DNA of 36,690 nucleotides from Allomuricauda sp. (GCA_028284725.1 JANQRD010000223.1:1-36690), one strand, 5' to 3'. Shown: positions 7,750 through 16,590, numbered from the stretch's first letter. Notes: generated by a model not told the origin, from the letters alone. Program-made: numbers and translations.

Positions 7750-8409
7750 TCAATCTTTTAGATAGGTTCCAACTATCACTAGGGGTGCAATTTCGAGTGC
7801 GCAAAGGTACAAAATAAAATAGAAAAAATAGGGGATTATGGCTTTTTGATGGTTCTTCAACAGCTTTGCCAGTCCAATGGCATTAATGAAAACAATTAAG
7901 ATAAACGCCGTATAAAACACAATTTTAGCATCCTTCGCGATGTAAACCAGAATTACATTGCTCACAAACATTACCAGACTGCTATGGTTGAAGTAGGATA
8001 ATTTGGAGAACAATACTTCAGAAATCAGCTCTTGAGTGTTAAAAACAAATCCCTTGGTGAACTGTAGCAGAAGTTTAACCAATTGGAAAAGTATTACACC
8101 TATCAAAATGATTACAAATGGCGTAAGAATAAAATTTTCCAATGTATTTGCGAAAAAAGTCTTTTGGATGAGAAAAAGGAAGAGGGATAGATTGATAAGC
8201 TGGAACAATGTCAGTAAGATATGAAACCAATTCAGGAGACGTCCTTTTTTATTGTAGAGCACGACATACTTATTGTTGAAGGGCAGGATGATAAAATTGA
8301 GAAACCTACTTTGGAACAAATATTTTCCCAAGGCAAGTACCACCAGACTGACAAAGAGCAGTATGGTAATCCAATCGAGGGAATCAACTGTTTTATAAAC
8401 TGGGTTCAT
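7750..8409 (-). CDS. DUF4271 integral membrane protein
   Basis: A 219-residue hydrophobic protein with about six predicted membrane helices and little soluble sequence. The spacing and the 'FKD...NTQELISEVLFSKLSYFNHSS'-like central loop resemble the DUF4271 family, which in Bacteroidota is usually found beside hemD. Its function is unknown. The start ATG overlaps the upstream glycosyltransferase stop in an ATGA arrangement, which indicates translational coupling. The hemD gene begins six bases after its stop. The conserved pairing with hemD suggests, but does not show, a link to tetrapyrrole metabolism or membrane biogenesis. Confidence 0.75.
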   Translation of the reverse strand: MNPVYKTVDSLDWITILLFVSLVVLALGKYLFQSRFLNFIILPFNNKYVVLYNKKGRLLNWFHILLTLFQLINLSLFLFLIQKTFFANTLENFILTPFVIILIGVILFQLVKLLLQFTKGFVFNTQELISEVLFSKLSYFNHSSLVMFVSNVILVYIAKDAKIVFYTAFILIVFINAIGLAKLLKNHQKAIIPYFFYFILYLCALEIAPLVIVGTYLKD

Positions 8410-10064
8410 TCTTCAATTTTTATCGGCTTTCCGTTGAGTCCTGGCAACAATCCATTTTCGGAAATTCCAATTCTGAAATAATACGGGTTCTCCATTTTTG
8501 ATGTTGGTAATTGAAAGGAATAAAACAAAGTATCCTTGGATTTCAAAATTGCCTTCTCGCCCAAATCATCCTGGACCTTTAACGGCAACATTTGCTTTAC
8601 TTGCTTGTGCTTGTTTGAAAATGAGACCGTATATTTTAATTGTTCAGAAGGAATGTCAAAAGGATAGGGATTGTAGACCTTCAGTTTGTAATCACTGGAG
8701 TCTTTTAATTTTTCAACGATGCATTGCAATTGTCGATAGGGCTGAAAGCCATCGATGAAAATCCCAAAGAAGACAGTTCCATCAAGATGTGCATAACTAA
8801 TGTCCCCACTTTTTCTGTATTTGGAAACATAGAGTATCTTTTTGTTTCTTATCCGCTCCTCAGAACCGTCAATAGTGTATTGATTCTTTCGGTACATAAA
8901 GTTATTCAATGAAAAAGTGGGCTTGCCCGAGTAGTATTCATACATAGGTGCACGTCGATATGAATTTTCGAAAACAATTGGGAGATCACCTGCTTTCGAA
9001 TTCAAAGTCGAAACCCATTCCTTATTCCCATGTGTCTCAAAATGCAAAGGCAGGAGAGGTTGATAAATCAACCAAACACGAGCATATATCAAAATTAATA
9101 AGCTTACAATGCCAATACGATATACCCATTTTCTCGTGTTGGAGTGTTCCAACAGATAATTAAAGGTGATGACCGCCATAGGAATGGAAATTATAATGAT
9201 CCATTGCGTTTGTACCCTGCGATTAAAACTGGATATAAAAAAGAAAATGAGAACACCATAGGTTAGGTACAAAAGTGCTTTGGTAAATTTATCGGTAGCC
9301 TTGGTCTTGATCAACGACAAATAGACCCAATAAAAGAGCAGACCAAAAATGGCAATCAGGTTTACAAAATACCCCAGTGTAAATTTTTCAAACGAATAGG
9401 GTTGATTGGGGCGCTCGGACAAATGATATTTTATGGAGATAAAGTCGTTTTGATAGAGCCATAAAAAATGGGGGAAATAACACGCAAGTGCAATGAGGAC
9501 AGCCACCCAAGCCTTTCCATTTTTAATCAATTTGATGTTGGAAAGGAAAACAAACAGAATCACCAGAACTGCGTGGTACTTGCTGTACATCAATGCAGCC
9601 ATGACCACTCCTAAAGCAATCGATATCCCAATCGTGGGATTTTTCAAAAATCGTTTGTACAGCAACAAAAACAGAGCAGTAAAAAACAACAAAGGAGTAT
9701 CGGGCAGGGTAAAGAATCCGTAGGCATTCATTAGCGTCATGGAAAACACCAAAAGAAAAAAGTGCACCACATAGTCCTTCTTTTTCGGATTGTCTATGAG
9801 TAGCCAAAGCAATATATATGTTCCAATAGATAACACGCAGCTCATGAATCGGACTCCCAACTCACCATCAAAAAGAAAGCTGCTGAGCTTGATCAAAAAT
9901 GCCACCATGGGCGGATGATCAAAATATCCCCAGTCCAAGTTTTGGGCATAGTACCAATAGTAGGCCTCATCGTAAATAAGCTCCGTGAAATAACTCTGAA
10001 GAAGATTGAGAACAAAAAGAAAGGCCAACAGGACAAGAAAAAGCCTGGGAAACTTTTGGGTCAT
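8406..10064 (-). CDS. PMT/ArnT-type membrane glycosyltransferase (GT39-like)
   Basis: About 552 residues from the ATG at 10064; the ORF-track start at 10106 adds 14 residues upstream that overlap the predicted promoter. The N-terminal half has many membrane helices. The first periplasmic loop reads 'ELIYDEAYYWYYAQNLDWGYFDHPP', the acidic loop typical of protein O-mannosyltransferase and ArnT enzymes. The C-terminal third is a soluble periplasmic domain. Such enzymes transfer a sugar from a polyprenyl-phosphate donor to lipid, protein or glycan acceptors. The divergent neighbour at 10182 makes such donors, so the two may act in sequence. The acceptor is unknown. Confidence 0.85.
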   Translation of the reverse strand: MTQKFPRLFLVLLAFLFVLNLLQSYFTELIYDEAYYWYYAQNLDWGYFDHPPMVAFLIKLSSFLFDGELGVRFMSCVLSIGTYILLWLLIDNPKKKDYVVHFFLLVFSMTLMNAYGFFTLPDTPLLFFTALFLLLYKRFLKNPTIGISIALGVVMAALMYSKYHAVLVILFVFLSNIKLIKNGKAWVAVLIALACYFPHFLWLYQNDFISIKYHLSERPNQPYSFEKFTLGYFVNLIAIFGLLFYWVYLSLIKTKATDKFTKALLYLTYGVLIFFFISSFNRRVQTQWIIIISIPMAVITFNYLLEHSNTRKWVYRIGIVSLLILIYARVWLIYQPLLPLHFETHGNKEWVSTLNSKAGDLPIVFENSYRRAPMYEYYSGKPTFSLNNFMYRKNQYTIDGSEERIRNKKILYVSKYRKSGDISYAHLDGTVFFGIFIDGFQPYRQLQCIVEKLKDSSDYKLKVYNPYPFDIPSEQLKYTVSFSNKHKQVKQMLPLKVQDDLGEKAILKSKDTLFYSFQLPTSKMENPYYFRIGISENGLLPGLNGKPIKIEE

Positions 10065-10084
10065 TAACTGAAGTTTAAGCGCCT

Positions 10085-10092
10085 CAAAGTTA
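10085..10092 (-). promoter_or_regulatory. Probable -7 element for the GT39 - DUF4271 - hemD operon
   Basis: On the minus strand TAACTTTG matches TAnnTTTG and ends 20 bases before the ATG at 10064. It supports the shorter start over the ORF-track start at 10106. Confidence 0.45.
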
Positions 10093-10155
10093 CAAATATT
10101 GCACAAGTCAGATTAGGAATGTGGAAAGCACTTACAGCCGCAAACCAGAAAACCT

Positions 10156-10176
10156 TATTTTTGCATTCTAATTTTG
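10156..10176 (+). promoter_or_regulatory. Probable -7 elements for the dpm1-like - pyrC operon
   Basis: Two overlapping-range matches to TAnnTTTG occur on the plus strand: TATTTTTG at 10156-10163 and TAATTTTG at 10169-10176. Both are just upstream of the ATG at 10182 and inside the extended ORF, so a start at 10119 would lie outside the transcript. Confidence 0.45.
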
Positions 10177-10181
10177 CACTA

Positions 10182-10910
10182 ATGGCAGACGGTTTAGTGA
10201 TAATACCCACATTCAATGAAATTGAAAACATTGAAGCCATTATAAAAACAGTTTTTGACCTTAAAAAAGACTACCACATCCTTGTGGTCGATGACAATTC
10301 TCCCGATGGAACCGCCGCCAATGTTAGGGAACTCCAGGAACAATTTCCGAACCGTCTTTTTCTTGAAGTGAGGAAAGAAAAATCAGGACTGGGGACTGCC
10401 TATATCCATGGTTTTAAATGGGCTTTGGAGCGGGATTACGAGTATATTTTTGAGATGGATGCCGATTTTTCGCATCGTCCTGCAGATCTTTTGCGATTGC
10501 ATCGGGCCTGCCTTAACGATGCCGATGTTGCGGTGGGATCCCGCTATAAAAAAGGGGTGAATGTGGTTAACTGGCCATTGTTCAGAATCTTGCTTTCCTA
10601 CGGGGCATCATTTTATGTAAAGATCATCACCGGTATGAAGGTTCACGATCCAACCGCAGGGTTTGTGTGCTATCGGAGGGAGGTCCTTCAGAATATCGAT
10701 TTGGATGCCGTCCGATTTATAGGGTATGCCTTTCAAATAGAAATGAAATATCGAGCCTATCTCAAGGGATATAAAATTGAGGAGGTTTCCATAATTTTTA
10801 CCGATAGGGTGAATGGGAAATCCAAAATGAACTCAGCCATAGTACGGGAAGCTGTTTTTGGTGTGATTGCCATGAAGTTCAGAAGCTTATTTTTCAAAAA
10901 GCGTTTTTAA
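10182..10910 (+). CDS. Polyprenol monophosphomannose (dolichyl-phosphate sugar) synthase, GT2
   Basis: A 242-residue glycosyltransferase from the ATG at 10182 ('MADGLVIIPTFNE'); the longer ORF has a non-homologous-looking 21-residue extension. The GT-A fold motifs are the nucleotide-binding 'LVVDDNSPDGTA', the metal-binding 'EMDADFSH' and 'GSRYKKG'. 'DPTAGFVCYRREVL' and 'EVSIIFTDRVNGKSKMN' are signatures of DPM1-like synthases. These enzymes move mannose (or a related sugar) from a nucleotide sugar to a polyprenyl phosphate at the inner membrane. There are no C-terminal membrane helices, as in the DPM1 type. Dihydroorotase begins two bases downstream. Confidence 0.92.
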   Translation: MADGLVIIPTFNEIENIEAIIKTVFDLKKDYHILVVDDNSPDGTAANVRELQEQFPNRLFLEVRKEKSGLGTAYIHGFKWALERDYEYIFEMDADFSHRPADLLRLHRACLNDADVAVGSRYKKGVNVVNWPLFRILLSYGASFYVKIITGMKVHDPTAGFVCYRREVLQNIDLDAVRFIGYAFQIEMKYRAYLKGYKIEEVSIIFTDRVNGKSKMNSAIVREAVFGVIAMKFRSLFFKKRF

Positions 10911-10912
10911 AA

Positions 10913-12247
10913 ATGTCAAGAATCCTATTAAAAAATGCCAAACTTGTCAATGAAGGGCAGGTCGTAGAATCCGATATACTTTTAAATGGGGATTTCGTTG
11001 AACGTATCGATTCCGATGTATCAGATGCGAAAGCCGAGGTGATTGATGTGAATGGCGATTATGTTTTGCCGGGCGTTATCGATGATCAGGTACATTTTCG
11101 GGAACCTGGCCTTACCCATAAAGGAACTATTGCCACCGAAAGTAAAGCGGCCATTGCAGGTGGGATTACCACCTTTATGGAGCAACCTAATACCAATCCC
11201 CAGACGACCACCATTGAAAAACTGGAAGAGAAGTTTGCCATCGGTGCAAGGGATTCTTACGCCAATTACTCCTTTCTGTTCGGCGGCACCAATGATAACT
11301 TGGAAGAATTAAAACGATTGGATAAAAATGCCTGTTCGGGTGTGAAATTGTTTTTGGGATCTTCCACGGGAAACATGCTGGTGGACGATGAAGCGGTACT
11401 GGAAAGTATTTTCAGCAATACGGAAATGGTCATTTCCACCCATTGTGAGGACGAAGGAACCATACGCGAGAATTTGGCCAAATATCAGGAAATGTACGGG
11501 GATAATATTCCCATTGCGATGCACCCCATCATTCGAAGCGAGGAGGCCTGTTATCTTTCCTCTTCAAAGGCCATTGCACTCGCCAAAAAAACAGGGGCGC
11601 GCTTACATGTGTTCCATCTTTCCACGGGCATAGAGACGGATTTGTTTACCAATGAAATTCCACTGGAGGAAAAAAAGATTACTTCCGAAGTCTGTATACA
11701 CCATCTTTGGTTTTCTGATGAGGACTACGCCGAAAAGGGAACGTTGACCAAATGGACCCCGGCGGTAAAGACAAAGCAGGATCGGGAAAAACTTTGGGAA
11801 GCGCTTTTGAATGATAAAATTGATGTGGTGGCCACAGATCATGCCCCCCATACCTTGGAAGAAAAGAATAATCCCTATGCCAAAGCACCTTCTGGTGGGC
11901 CTTTGGTACAGCATGCGCTTTTGGCCATGTTACAAGAGGAACGGGAAGGAAGGATCAGTTTGGAGAGGATTGTGGAGAAGATGTGCCATAACCCCGCAAA
12001 ACTATTTGATATTGATCGACGAGGTTATATCAGGGAAGGTTATTATGCCGATTTGGTACAGGTAAACCGGAATACCCAAAATGAGGTTAAAACCTCTAAT
12101 ATTTTATATAAATGTGGCTGGTCGCCGTTTGAAGGCACTACCTTTGATTCAAAAGTGGTGCGTACTTTTGTGAACGGGCATTTGGCGTATGATCAAGGAG
12201 TTTTTTCAGAGAAGAAAAATGCAAAACGACTTACATTTAATCGATAA
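10913..12247 (+). CDS. pyrC: Dihydroorotase (Bacteroidota type)
   Basis: A 444-residue amidohydrolase of the class I dihydroorotase/allantoinase group, which closes carbamoyl-aspartate to dihydroorotate in pyrimidine synthesis. Visible motifs are 'DDQVHFREPG' (metal site, residues 57-66), 'GVKLFLGSSTG' with the carboxylated lysine, 'STHCEDEGT', 'LHVFHLSTG' and 'VATDHAPHTLEEK' with the catalytic aspartate. The first histidine of the usual HxH pair is glutamine (Q59). I recall this as usual in Bacteroidota dihydroorotases, so loss of activity is not implied. It lies in an operon with the upstream sugar synthase (2-base gap) and the downstream lipoprotein (1-base gap). Confidence 0.92.
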   Translation: MSRILLKNAKLVNEGQVVESDILLNGDFVERIDSDVSDAKAEVIDVNGDYVLPGVIDDQVHFREPGLTHKGTIATESKAAIAGGITTFMEQPNTNPQTTTIEKLEEKFAIGARDSYANYSFLFGGTNDNLEELKRLDKNACSGVKLFLGSSTGNMLVDDEAVLESIFSNTEMVISTHCEDEGTIRENLAKYQEMYGDNIPIAMHPIIRSEEACYLSSSKAIALAKKTGARLHVFHLSTGIETDLFTNEIPLEEKKITSEVCIHHLWFSDEDYAEKGTLTKWTPAVKTKQDREKLWEALLNDKIDVVATDHAPHTLEEKNNPYAKAPSGGPLVQHALLAMLQEEREGRISLERIVEKMCHNPAKLFDIDRRGYIREGYYADLVQVNRNTQNEVKTSNILYKCGWSPFEGTTFDSKVVRTFVNGHLAYDQGVFSEKKNAKRLTFNR

Positions 12248-12248
12248 C

Positions 12249-12674
12249 ATGCGAAAAGTAATTTTGCTCTTTGTTGGGATTTTATTGTTTTCCTGCGGTG
12301 AAAAAGTAGTGGAGAAACCAGAAAATCTTATTCCAAAGGAAAAAATGGTGTTAATACTTCATGATTTGGCGATTCTTAATGCAGCTAAGTCTTCTGCAAG
12401 GCTGGAGCTGGAAAAAAGAGAGATTGATGTCATGGAGTTTCTGTACAGGGAACATAAGATAGACAGTGCGCAATTTTCCCAAAGCGACCTTTATTACGCT
12501 TCCATACCCTCGGAGTACCAATCCATTTATGAAAAAGTGGAAGCCTTACTGGAAAAAAAATCTACAGAAATCGAAGACCTTTCAAAAAAAAGAAAGGACA
12601 GCTTAAAAGAAGTTAGGGAAAAACCACAGGAAGAAAAAATAACAAAAGTTGATACCACCAAAACGGACAACTAG
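12249..12674 (+). CDS. DUF4296 lipoprotein
   Basis: A 141-residue protein from the ATG at 12249, one base after the pyrC stop. The ORF-track start at 12189 lies inside pyrC and is rejected. The N-terminus 'MRKVILLFVGILLFSCGE' is a lipoprotein signal peptide with the lipobox cysteine at residue 17. The DUF4296 region follows with 'MVLILHDLAILNAAKSS' and 'SDLYYASIPSEYQSIYEKVE'. The C-terminal 40 residues are lysine/glutamate-rich and probably disordered or coiled. DUF4296 proteins are small Bacteroidota lipoproteins of unknown function. Its stop codon shares the CTAG tetranucleotide with the convergent SDR gene. Confidence 0.85.
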   Translation: MRKVILLFVGILLFSCGEKVVEKPENLIPKEKMVLILHDLAILNAAKSSARLELEKREIDVMEFLYREHKIDSAQFSQSDLYYASIPSEYQSIYEKVEALLEKKSTEIEDLSKKRKDSLKEVREKPQEEKITKVDTTKTDN

Positions 12675-13669
12675 CTTTTAAACTTCTTACAGCAAAATTC
12701 AATGACCTCATCCAAATCTTCGAATTGAAATCCGAGCGCATTTTTAAGCTTTTCTGAACTGTATTGTTCTTGGATGCGCAACCCTTTGGCCATATTCTTG
12801 CTCAATCTCCTTCTTTTTCCCAAGAGGTTACTACGTAACCAGTCAATTCGCCAGAAAAATTCCAGCATCCAAAATGGAATTGGTTTTTGGGGAGGTTCTA
12901 CACCTAGGGAAGTGGCTATTTTTCCGAGCACCGCTCCATAGCTTAGATTTTCACTGACAAGAATGAACCTTTCATGCACTATCGCTGATTCCATTAATTG
13001 AAGCATTGCATTGGTTACGTCGGTCACACTTACAAAACCCGTACCCCCGGGCAGATAGTTTTTTTTGCCTTTGGAGGCGTAGGTGAAAAAGGTGCCACTT
13101 CCCGACTTCCAAAAACCAGGGCCAAGAACCACACCTGGATTAACGATGACAATTGACAAGCCTTCTTGGGAACCCCGCCATACTTCAAGTTCGGCATCGT
13201 GCTTGGTCAGTCCATAAACCGATACGTTTTGGTCGTTCCATTCATTGTCTTCCGTAATAATAGCTCCTTTTACACTAGGTCCGATGGCCGCAATGGAACT
13301 TACGTAGCACAATTTTTTAACAGCATGTTCCAAACAAAGGTTGACAACGTTCGCAGTGCCCTCACTATTGTTTTTCACCAAGGACTTGTAATTTGCTGGA
13401 TCAAAGGAAATGAGCGCAGCACAGTGGTAGACATATTCAACATTCTCAAAAAGGATACGAAGCGACTCAATGTCGACAATATCAGCTTTCGACCAGCTTA
13501 TTTTATCAAAAATCGCGGATGGATTATCAGAATAATACCCAAAAACTTTTATGACCTTTTCCAAAGAGGCCTCATTTCGGTAACTGGCCTTTACTTTTTT
13601 TCCATTTTTGACCAAATGGAAAAGTAGATGCGAACCGATCAGACCAGTACCCCCCGTGACTAGAATCAT
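12671..13669 (-). CDS. NAD-dependent epimerase/dehydratase family protein (extended SDR)
   Basis: A 332-residue protein with the Rossmann start '[19 protein letters not shown]' and the catalytic tyrosine-lysine pair in '[11 protein letters not shown]' near residues 151-161. '[11 protein letters not shown]' and '[11 protein letters not shown]' are also typical of the extended short-chain dehydrogenase group that includes dihydroflavonol reductase-like enzymes. The substrate cannot be assigned. It is a single-gene unit convergent with the DUF4296 gene, and the two stop codons share CTAG with no terminator between them. A TACTTTTG element lies five bases upstream of the ATG, so the transcript may be nearly leaderless. 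Confidence 0.88.
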   Translation of the reverse strand: MILVTGGTGLIGSHLLFHLVKNGKKVKASYRNEASLEKVIKVFGYYSDNPSAIFDKISWSKADIVDIESLRILFENVEYVYHCAALISFDPANYKSLVKNNSEGTANVVNLCLEHAVKKLCYVSSIAAIGPSVKGAIITEDNEWNDQNVSVYGLTKHDAELEVWRGSQEGLSIVIVNPGVVLGPGFWKSGSGTFFTYASKGKKNYLPGGTGFVSVTDVTNAMLQLMESAIVHERFILVSENLSYGAVLGKIATSLGVEPPQKPIPFWMLEFFWRIDWLRSNLLGKRRRLSKNMAKGLRIQEQYSSEKLKNALGFQFEDLDEVIEFCCKKFKS

Positions 13670-13673
13670 TGGG

Positions 13674-13681
13674 CAAAAGTA
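13674..13681 (-). promoter_or_regulatory. Probable -7 element of the SDR gene
   Basis: TACTTTTG on the minus strand matches TAnnTTTG and ends 4 bases before the ATG at 13669. If functional it would give a very short or absent 5' leader. Confidence 0.4.
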
Positions 13682-13724
13682 CCCAATTGTGGTGGATTTA
13701 TTCAGCGATATGGGAACTTCATTT

Positions 13725-13732
13725 TATATTTG
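13725..13732 (+). promoter_or_regulatory. Probable -7 element of tyrS (TATATTTG)
   Basis: TATATTTG matches TAnnTTTG and lies 24 bases before the GTG chosen as the tyrS start. The ORF-track TTG start at 13730 falls inside this element, which argues against it. Confidence 0.5.
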
Positions 13733-13756
13733 CAGCTATTCCAAAAGATTACAATA

Positions 13757-15049
13757 GTGAAGAATTTTGTAGAGGAATTGCAATGGCGTGGAATGGTGCA
13801 TGATATTATGCCCGGTGCTGAGGAGCATTTAATGGAAGGAATGCAGGCCGCTTATGTAGGGATAGATCCCACGGCGGATTCGTTGCACATAGGCCATTTA
13901 GTGAGTGTGATGATGCTCAGGCATTTTCAATTGGCAGGACATAAACCCTTTGCGCTGGTTGGAGGTGCTACAGGGATGATAGGAGATCCTTCTGGGAAAT
14001 CCGCAGAGCGCAATCTTTTGGATGAAAAAACGCTTCGGCACAACCAGGAGGCCATCAAAAGACAACTGGCGCGGTTTTTGGATTTTGAGAGCGATGAACC
14101 AAATGCGGCAGTTTTGGTCAACAATTATGACTGGATGAAGGACTTCTCGTTTCTCGATTTTATCCGGGATGTGGGGAAGCGCATAACTGTCAACTATATG
14201 ATGGCGAAGGATTCCGTAAAAAAACGTCTTTCGTCCGATGCCAAGGAAGGTATGTCGTTTACCGAGTTCACGTATCAATTGGTGCAGGGTTATGATTTTT
14301 TATACCTCTACCAAAACCATAACTGTACGTTGCAAATGGGTGGTAGCGATCAATGGGGAAATATTACTACTGGAACAGAGTTGATTCGAAGGATCGGTGG
14401 AGGAAAGGGCTTTGCGCTAACCTGCCCGTTGATAACCAAGGCCGATGGAACGAAATTTGGAAAGACCGAAGGTGGTAATGTATGGCTGGATGCGGAAAGA
14501 ACTTCTCCTTACAAATTTTACCAATATTGGCTGAACACTTCTGATGAAGATGCCGAGAAGTACATTAAGATATTTACTTTCCTGACGCGAGAAGAGATTG
14601 ATAGCTTGGTATCGTCGCATAAAGAAGAACCACACCTGCGATTGTTGCAGAAACGGTTGGCCGAGGAAATCACCACACTTGTACACTCTAAAGCTGATTT
14701 GGAAAATGCCATCAAGGCCAGTAACATTCTTTTTGGAAAATCAACTTCCGATGATCTAAAGCAGTTGGATGAAAAAACGTTCTTGGATGTTTTTGAGGGT
14801 GTGCCCCAAGCGAAGCTTTCAAAAGGGGAACTTGAGAAAGGCTTGGACATGATTGGCGCTTTGGCCGCCAAAACGGGCTTTTTGGCTTCCAATGGTGAAG
14901 CCCGAAGGGAACTGAAGCAAAATTCCATTTCTGTCAACAAACAAAAGGTCAAAGAAGACTATAGCATTACCGATACCGATCTTATCAACGGCAAATTTGT
15001 ACTCCTTCAACGAGGGAAAAAGAACTATTTTGTTCTTGTTGTGGATTAG
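13757..15049 (+). CDS. tyrS: Tyrosine--tRNA ligase
   Basis: A 430-residue protein from a GTG at 13757 ([13 protein letters not shown]), matching the usual N-terminus of flavobacterial TyrRS. The enzyme charges tRNA-Tyr. Visible motifs are '[19 protein letters not shown]' containing the class I HIGH signature, '[15 protein letters not shown]' for tyrosine binding, and '[13 protein letters not shown]', the bacterial TyrRS version of KMSKS. The C-terminal 80 residues ('[20 protein letters not shown]') form the S4-like RNA-binding domain. It stands alone with its own TATATTTG promoter element. No T-box or other leader is visible. Confidence 0.97.
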   Translation: MKNFVEELQWRGMVHDIMPGAEEHLMEGMQAAYVGIDPTADSLHIGHLVSVMMLRHFQLAGHKPFALVGGATGMIGDPSGKSAERNLLDEKTLRHNQEAIKRQLARFLDFESDEPNAAVLVNNYDWMKDFSFLDFIRDVGKRITVNYMMAKDSVKKRLSSDAKEGMSFTEFTYQLVQGYDFLYLYQNHNCTLQMGGSDQWGNITTGTELIRRIGGGKGFALTCPLITKADGTKFGKTEGGNVWLDAERTSPYKFYQYWLNTSDEDAEKYIKIFTFLTREEIDSLVSSHKEEPHLRLLQKRLAEEITTLVHSKADLENAIKASNILFGKSTSDDLKQLDEKTFLDVFEGVPQAKLSKGELEKGLDMIGALAAKTGFLASNGEARRELKQNSISVNKQKVKEDYSITDTDLINGKFVLLQRGKKNYFVLVVD

Positions 15050-15109
15050 ATTCTTCTTTGGAAAAACGCAACCAAAAAATGGGAATTGACTCTTGGGGTT
15101 ATAAAACCT

Positions 15110-15547
15110 ATGTCAATGAGAATGTTAACAGCCCTTTTATTTTTAGTACTACTTAGTGCATGCAATTCCAACACTAGTTCAGAAGAAGAGATACCATTAC
15201 AGAGCAAAGTGCAAAAGTGGAAATTGGTAAGAATGACGGGTAGTTTTATCAATTCAGAGACTACTGGAGACAATATGGCGTGGCAGGAATACTATCTTTT
15301 GAACCCCAATGGAAATTTCTTTAAATCCAGAACGCAGAATGGCACCATTTCACAGGCTACCGGTACCTATACGTTTGTTGAGCATGAGAATGAACAGTAT
15401 TTTGAGTTAAGCTACACCACTGGGAAAGAACTTATTGCCAGTTGTTTCGGTAACGGGAAGGAAATTTTGATGTTCAACGAGGGAGTGCTGTTTGGGTCAT
15501 GGAACGCTTGCGACGGCCCGGGGCTGGAGTACCAGTTGGTTGAATGA
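15110..15547 (+). CDS. Small putative lipoprotein of unknown function
   Basis: About 145 residues from the ATG at 15110 (or 143 from 15116). The N-terminus 'MRMLTALLFLVLLSACNS' is a lipoprotein signal with lipobox LSAC. After the cysteine comes a Ser/Glu-rich stretch that could act as a surface-export signal. The rest looks like a small beta-rich domain: 'VQKWKLVRMTGSF', 'QEYYLLNPNGNFFKSR', 'ATGTYTFVEHENEQYFELSY'. This pattern resembles lipocalin-like stress or copper-resistance domains, but I do not recognise a specific family. It lies 60 bases after tyrS and six bases before the convergent LuxE-like gene. Confidence 0.7.
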   Translation: MSMRMLTALLFLVLLSACNSNTSSEEEIPLQSKVQKWKLVRMTGSFINSETTGDNMAWQEYYLLNPNGNFFKSRTQNGTISQATGTYTFVEHENEQYFELSYTTGKELIASCFGNGKEILMFNEGVLFGSWNACDGPGLEYQLVE

Positions 15548-15552
15548 TGGTA

Positions 15553-16539
15553 TTACAACGCCATTAAATTGCAACCTCTCACATCGGAATGATCGAATCG
15601 GCCCAAGACTTCAAAAGTTCCATCAGGGAAAGTTTTTCCCAGATCTTGGGTAGCTATAAAAGCACAGGAGTAAATATTTGCCAAATCGATGACATTGACA
15701 CCCCCAGTTTTTCCATAAGCTTGCAAGGTGAGGGGGTCTTCGGTATCACGAGTGATAATTTTCATCCAAGGAGGACATTTAAAAAGTCCTTCGCCTTGCG
15801 AATAGCCTTGCGATAACAATTCAGTCATCCCGTATTCCGAATGGATTTTGGATATCCCAAAGGCTTTTTTTAGAATACTGTGCAACTCTTCACGGATCAA
15901 TTCTTTTCGTCGACCTTTCATTCCCCCCGTTTCCATGATAATGGTATGTTCCAACGGCATGGGAAACTGCTCCGCCAAATCCAGAAGAGCAAAGGATACC
16001 CCGATGAGCAAAGTTTTGGTTTTTTGCGTTTCGAGTATGAGGAGGGTTTCCTGTAGCACCTTTAAATTGTTCAGGTAAAAACCGCTTTTGGGATGCTTTG
16101 ATTGGCTGATCAGGTCATTTACCATATACACCAATGAAGAACCTTCACGTTCCAAATAGGAAGGTAGCAAGGCTAAAATACAGTAGTCCGAAATAGCACC
16201 ATAAATGGAAGCAAACCCTTTGCGAAAACTTTGCTGGTAGATGTCAAGCTCGGTAACAAAATGCCTGCTGGTGGTATTGGAGGTGGTACCACTGCTTTCA
16301 AAAATGGCCTCTGGCTTTTTTTGGGATGAAACTACCTGATGTGTCTTAAAGAAGGATATCGGCAAAAAAGGAATTTCCGTAACATTGGAAACATTGGCTG
16401 GAGTCTTGTTCAGGTGTTGGCAATAGCTTTGATAAACAGCATTGAAATCGAACTGAAATTGGAAAATGCGTAAAGCCAATTCCTCAAATTCAGCTTGGCT
16501 TGTAATTGAAAAAATGTGTTGAATATCGACGCTGTCCAT
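15553..16539 (-). CDS. Stand-alone LuxE-like acyl-activating protein
   Basis: About 328 residues from the ATG at 16539 ('MDSVDIQHIFSI'); the ORF-track start at 16599 runs into the upstream terminator. The segment 'AIFESSGTTSNTTSRHFV' is the Ser/Thr/Gly-rich adenylate-binding motif of the ANL superfamily as seen in LuxE acyl-protein synthetases. 'HSEYGMTELLSQGY' matches the later ANL 'YGxTE' motif, and 'EVLGRFDHSDVRGCNLM' is a family-typical ending. LuxE activates fatty acids for luciferase, but no other lux gene is near. In Bacteroidota such proteins are common alone and probably activate an unknown carboxylic acid. Confidence 0.85.
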   Translation of the reverse strand: MDSVDIQHIFSITSQAEFEELALRIFQFQFDFNAVYQSYCQHLNKTPANVSNVTEIPFLPISFFKTHQVVSSQKKPEAIFESSGTTSNTTSRHFVTELDIYQQSFRKGFASIYGAISDYCILALLPSYLEREGSSLVYMVNDLISQSKHPKSGFYLNNLKVLQETLLILETQKTKTLLIGVSFALLDLAEQFPMPLEHTIIMETGGMKGRRKELIREELHSILKKAFGISKIHSEYGMTELLSQGYSQGEGLFKCPPWMKIITRDTEDPLTLQAYGKTGGVNVIDLANIYSCAFIATQDLGKTFPDGTFEVLGRFDHSDVRGCNLMAL

Positions 16540-16556
16540 TGGGGATATAAAAGTAC

Positions 16557-16590
16557 CCAAAAAATAAAGGCCTTTCGATTGAAAGGCCCT
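16557..16590 (-). terminator. Terminator after the first mini-T9SS gene
   Basis: GGCCTTTC and GAAAGGCC form a perfect 8-bp stem around GATT. Read on the minus strand it is followed by a T-rich run (TTTATTTTTT). It separates the T9SS gene at 16603 from the LuxE-like gene. Confidence 0.8.

Noticed and set aside
10913-12247. Dihydroorotase as an inactive pseudo-enzyme because of Q59
   Set aside because: All other catalytic residues are intact and the variant appears to be normal for the phylum.
13166-13627. 153-residue plus-strand ORF opposite the SDR gene
   Set aside because: The minus frame has intact Rossmann and YxxxK motifs; the plus ORF has none.
13730-13756. TTG start for tyrS given by the ORF track
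   Set aside because: The TTG lies in the -7 element TATATTTG; the GTG at 13757 matches the usual TyrRS N-terminus.
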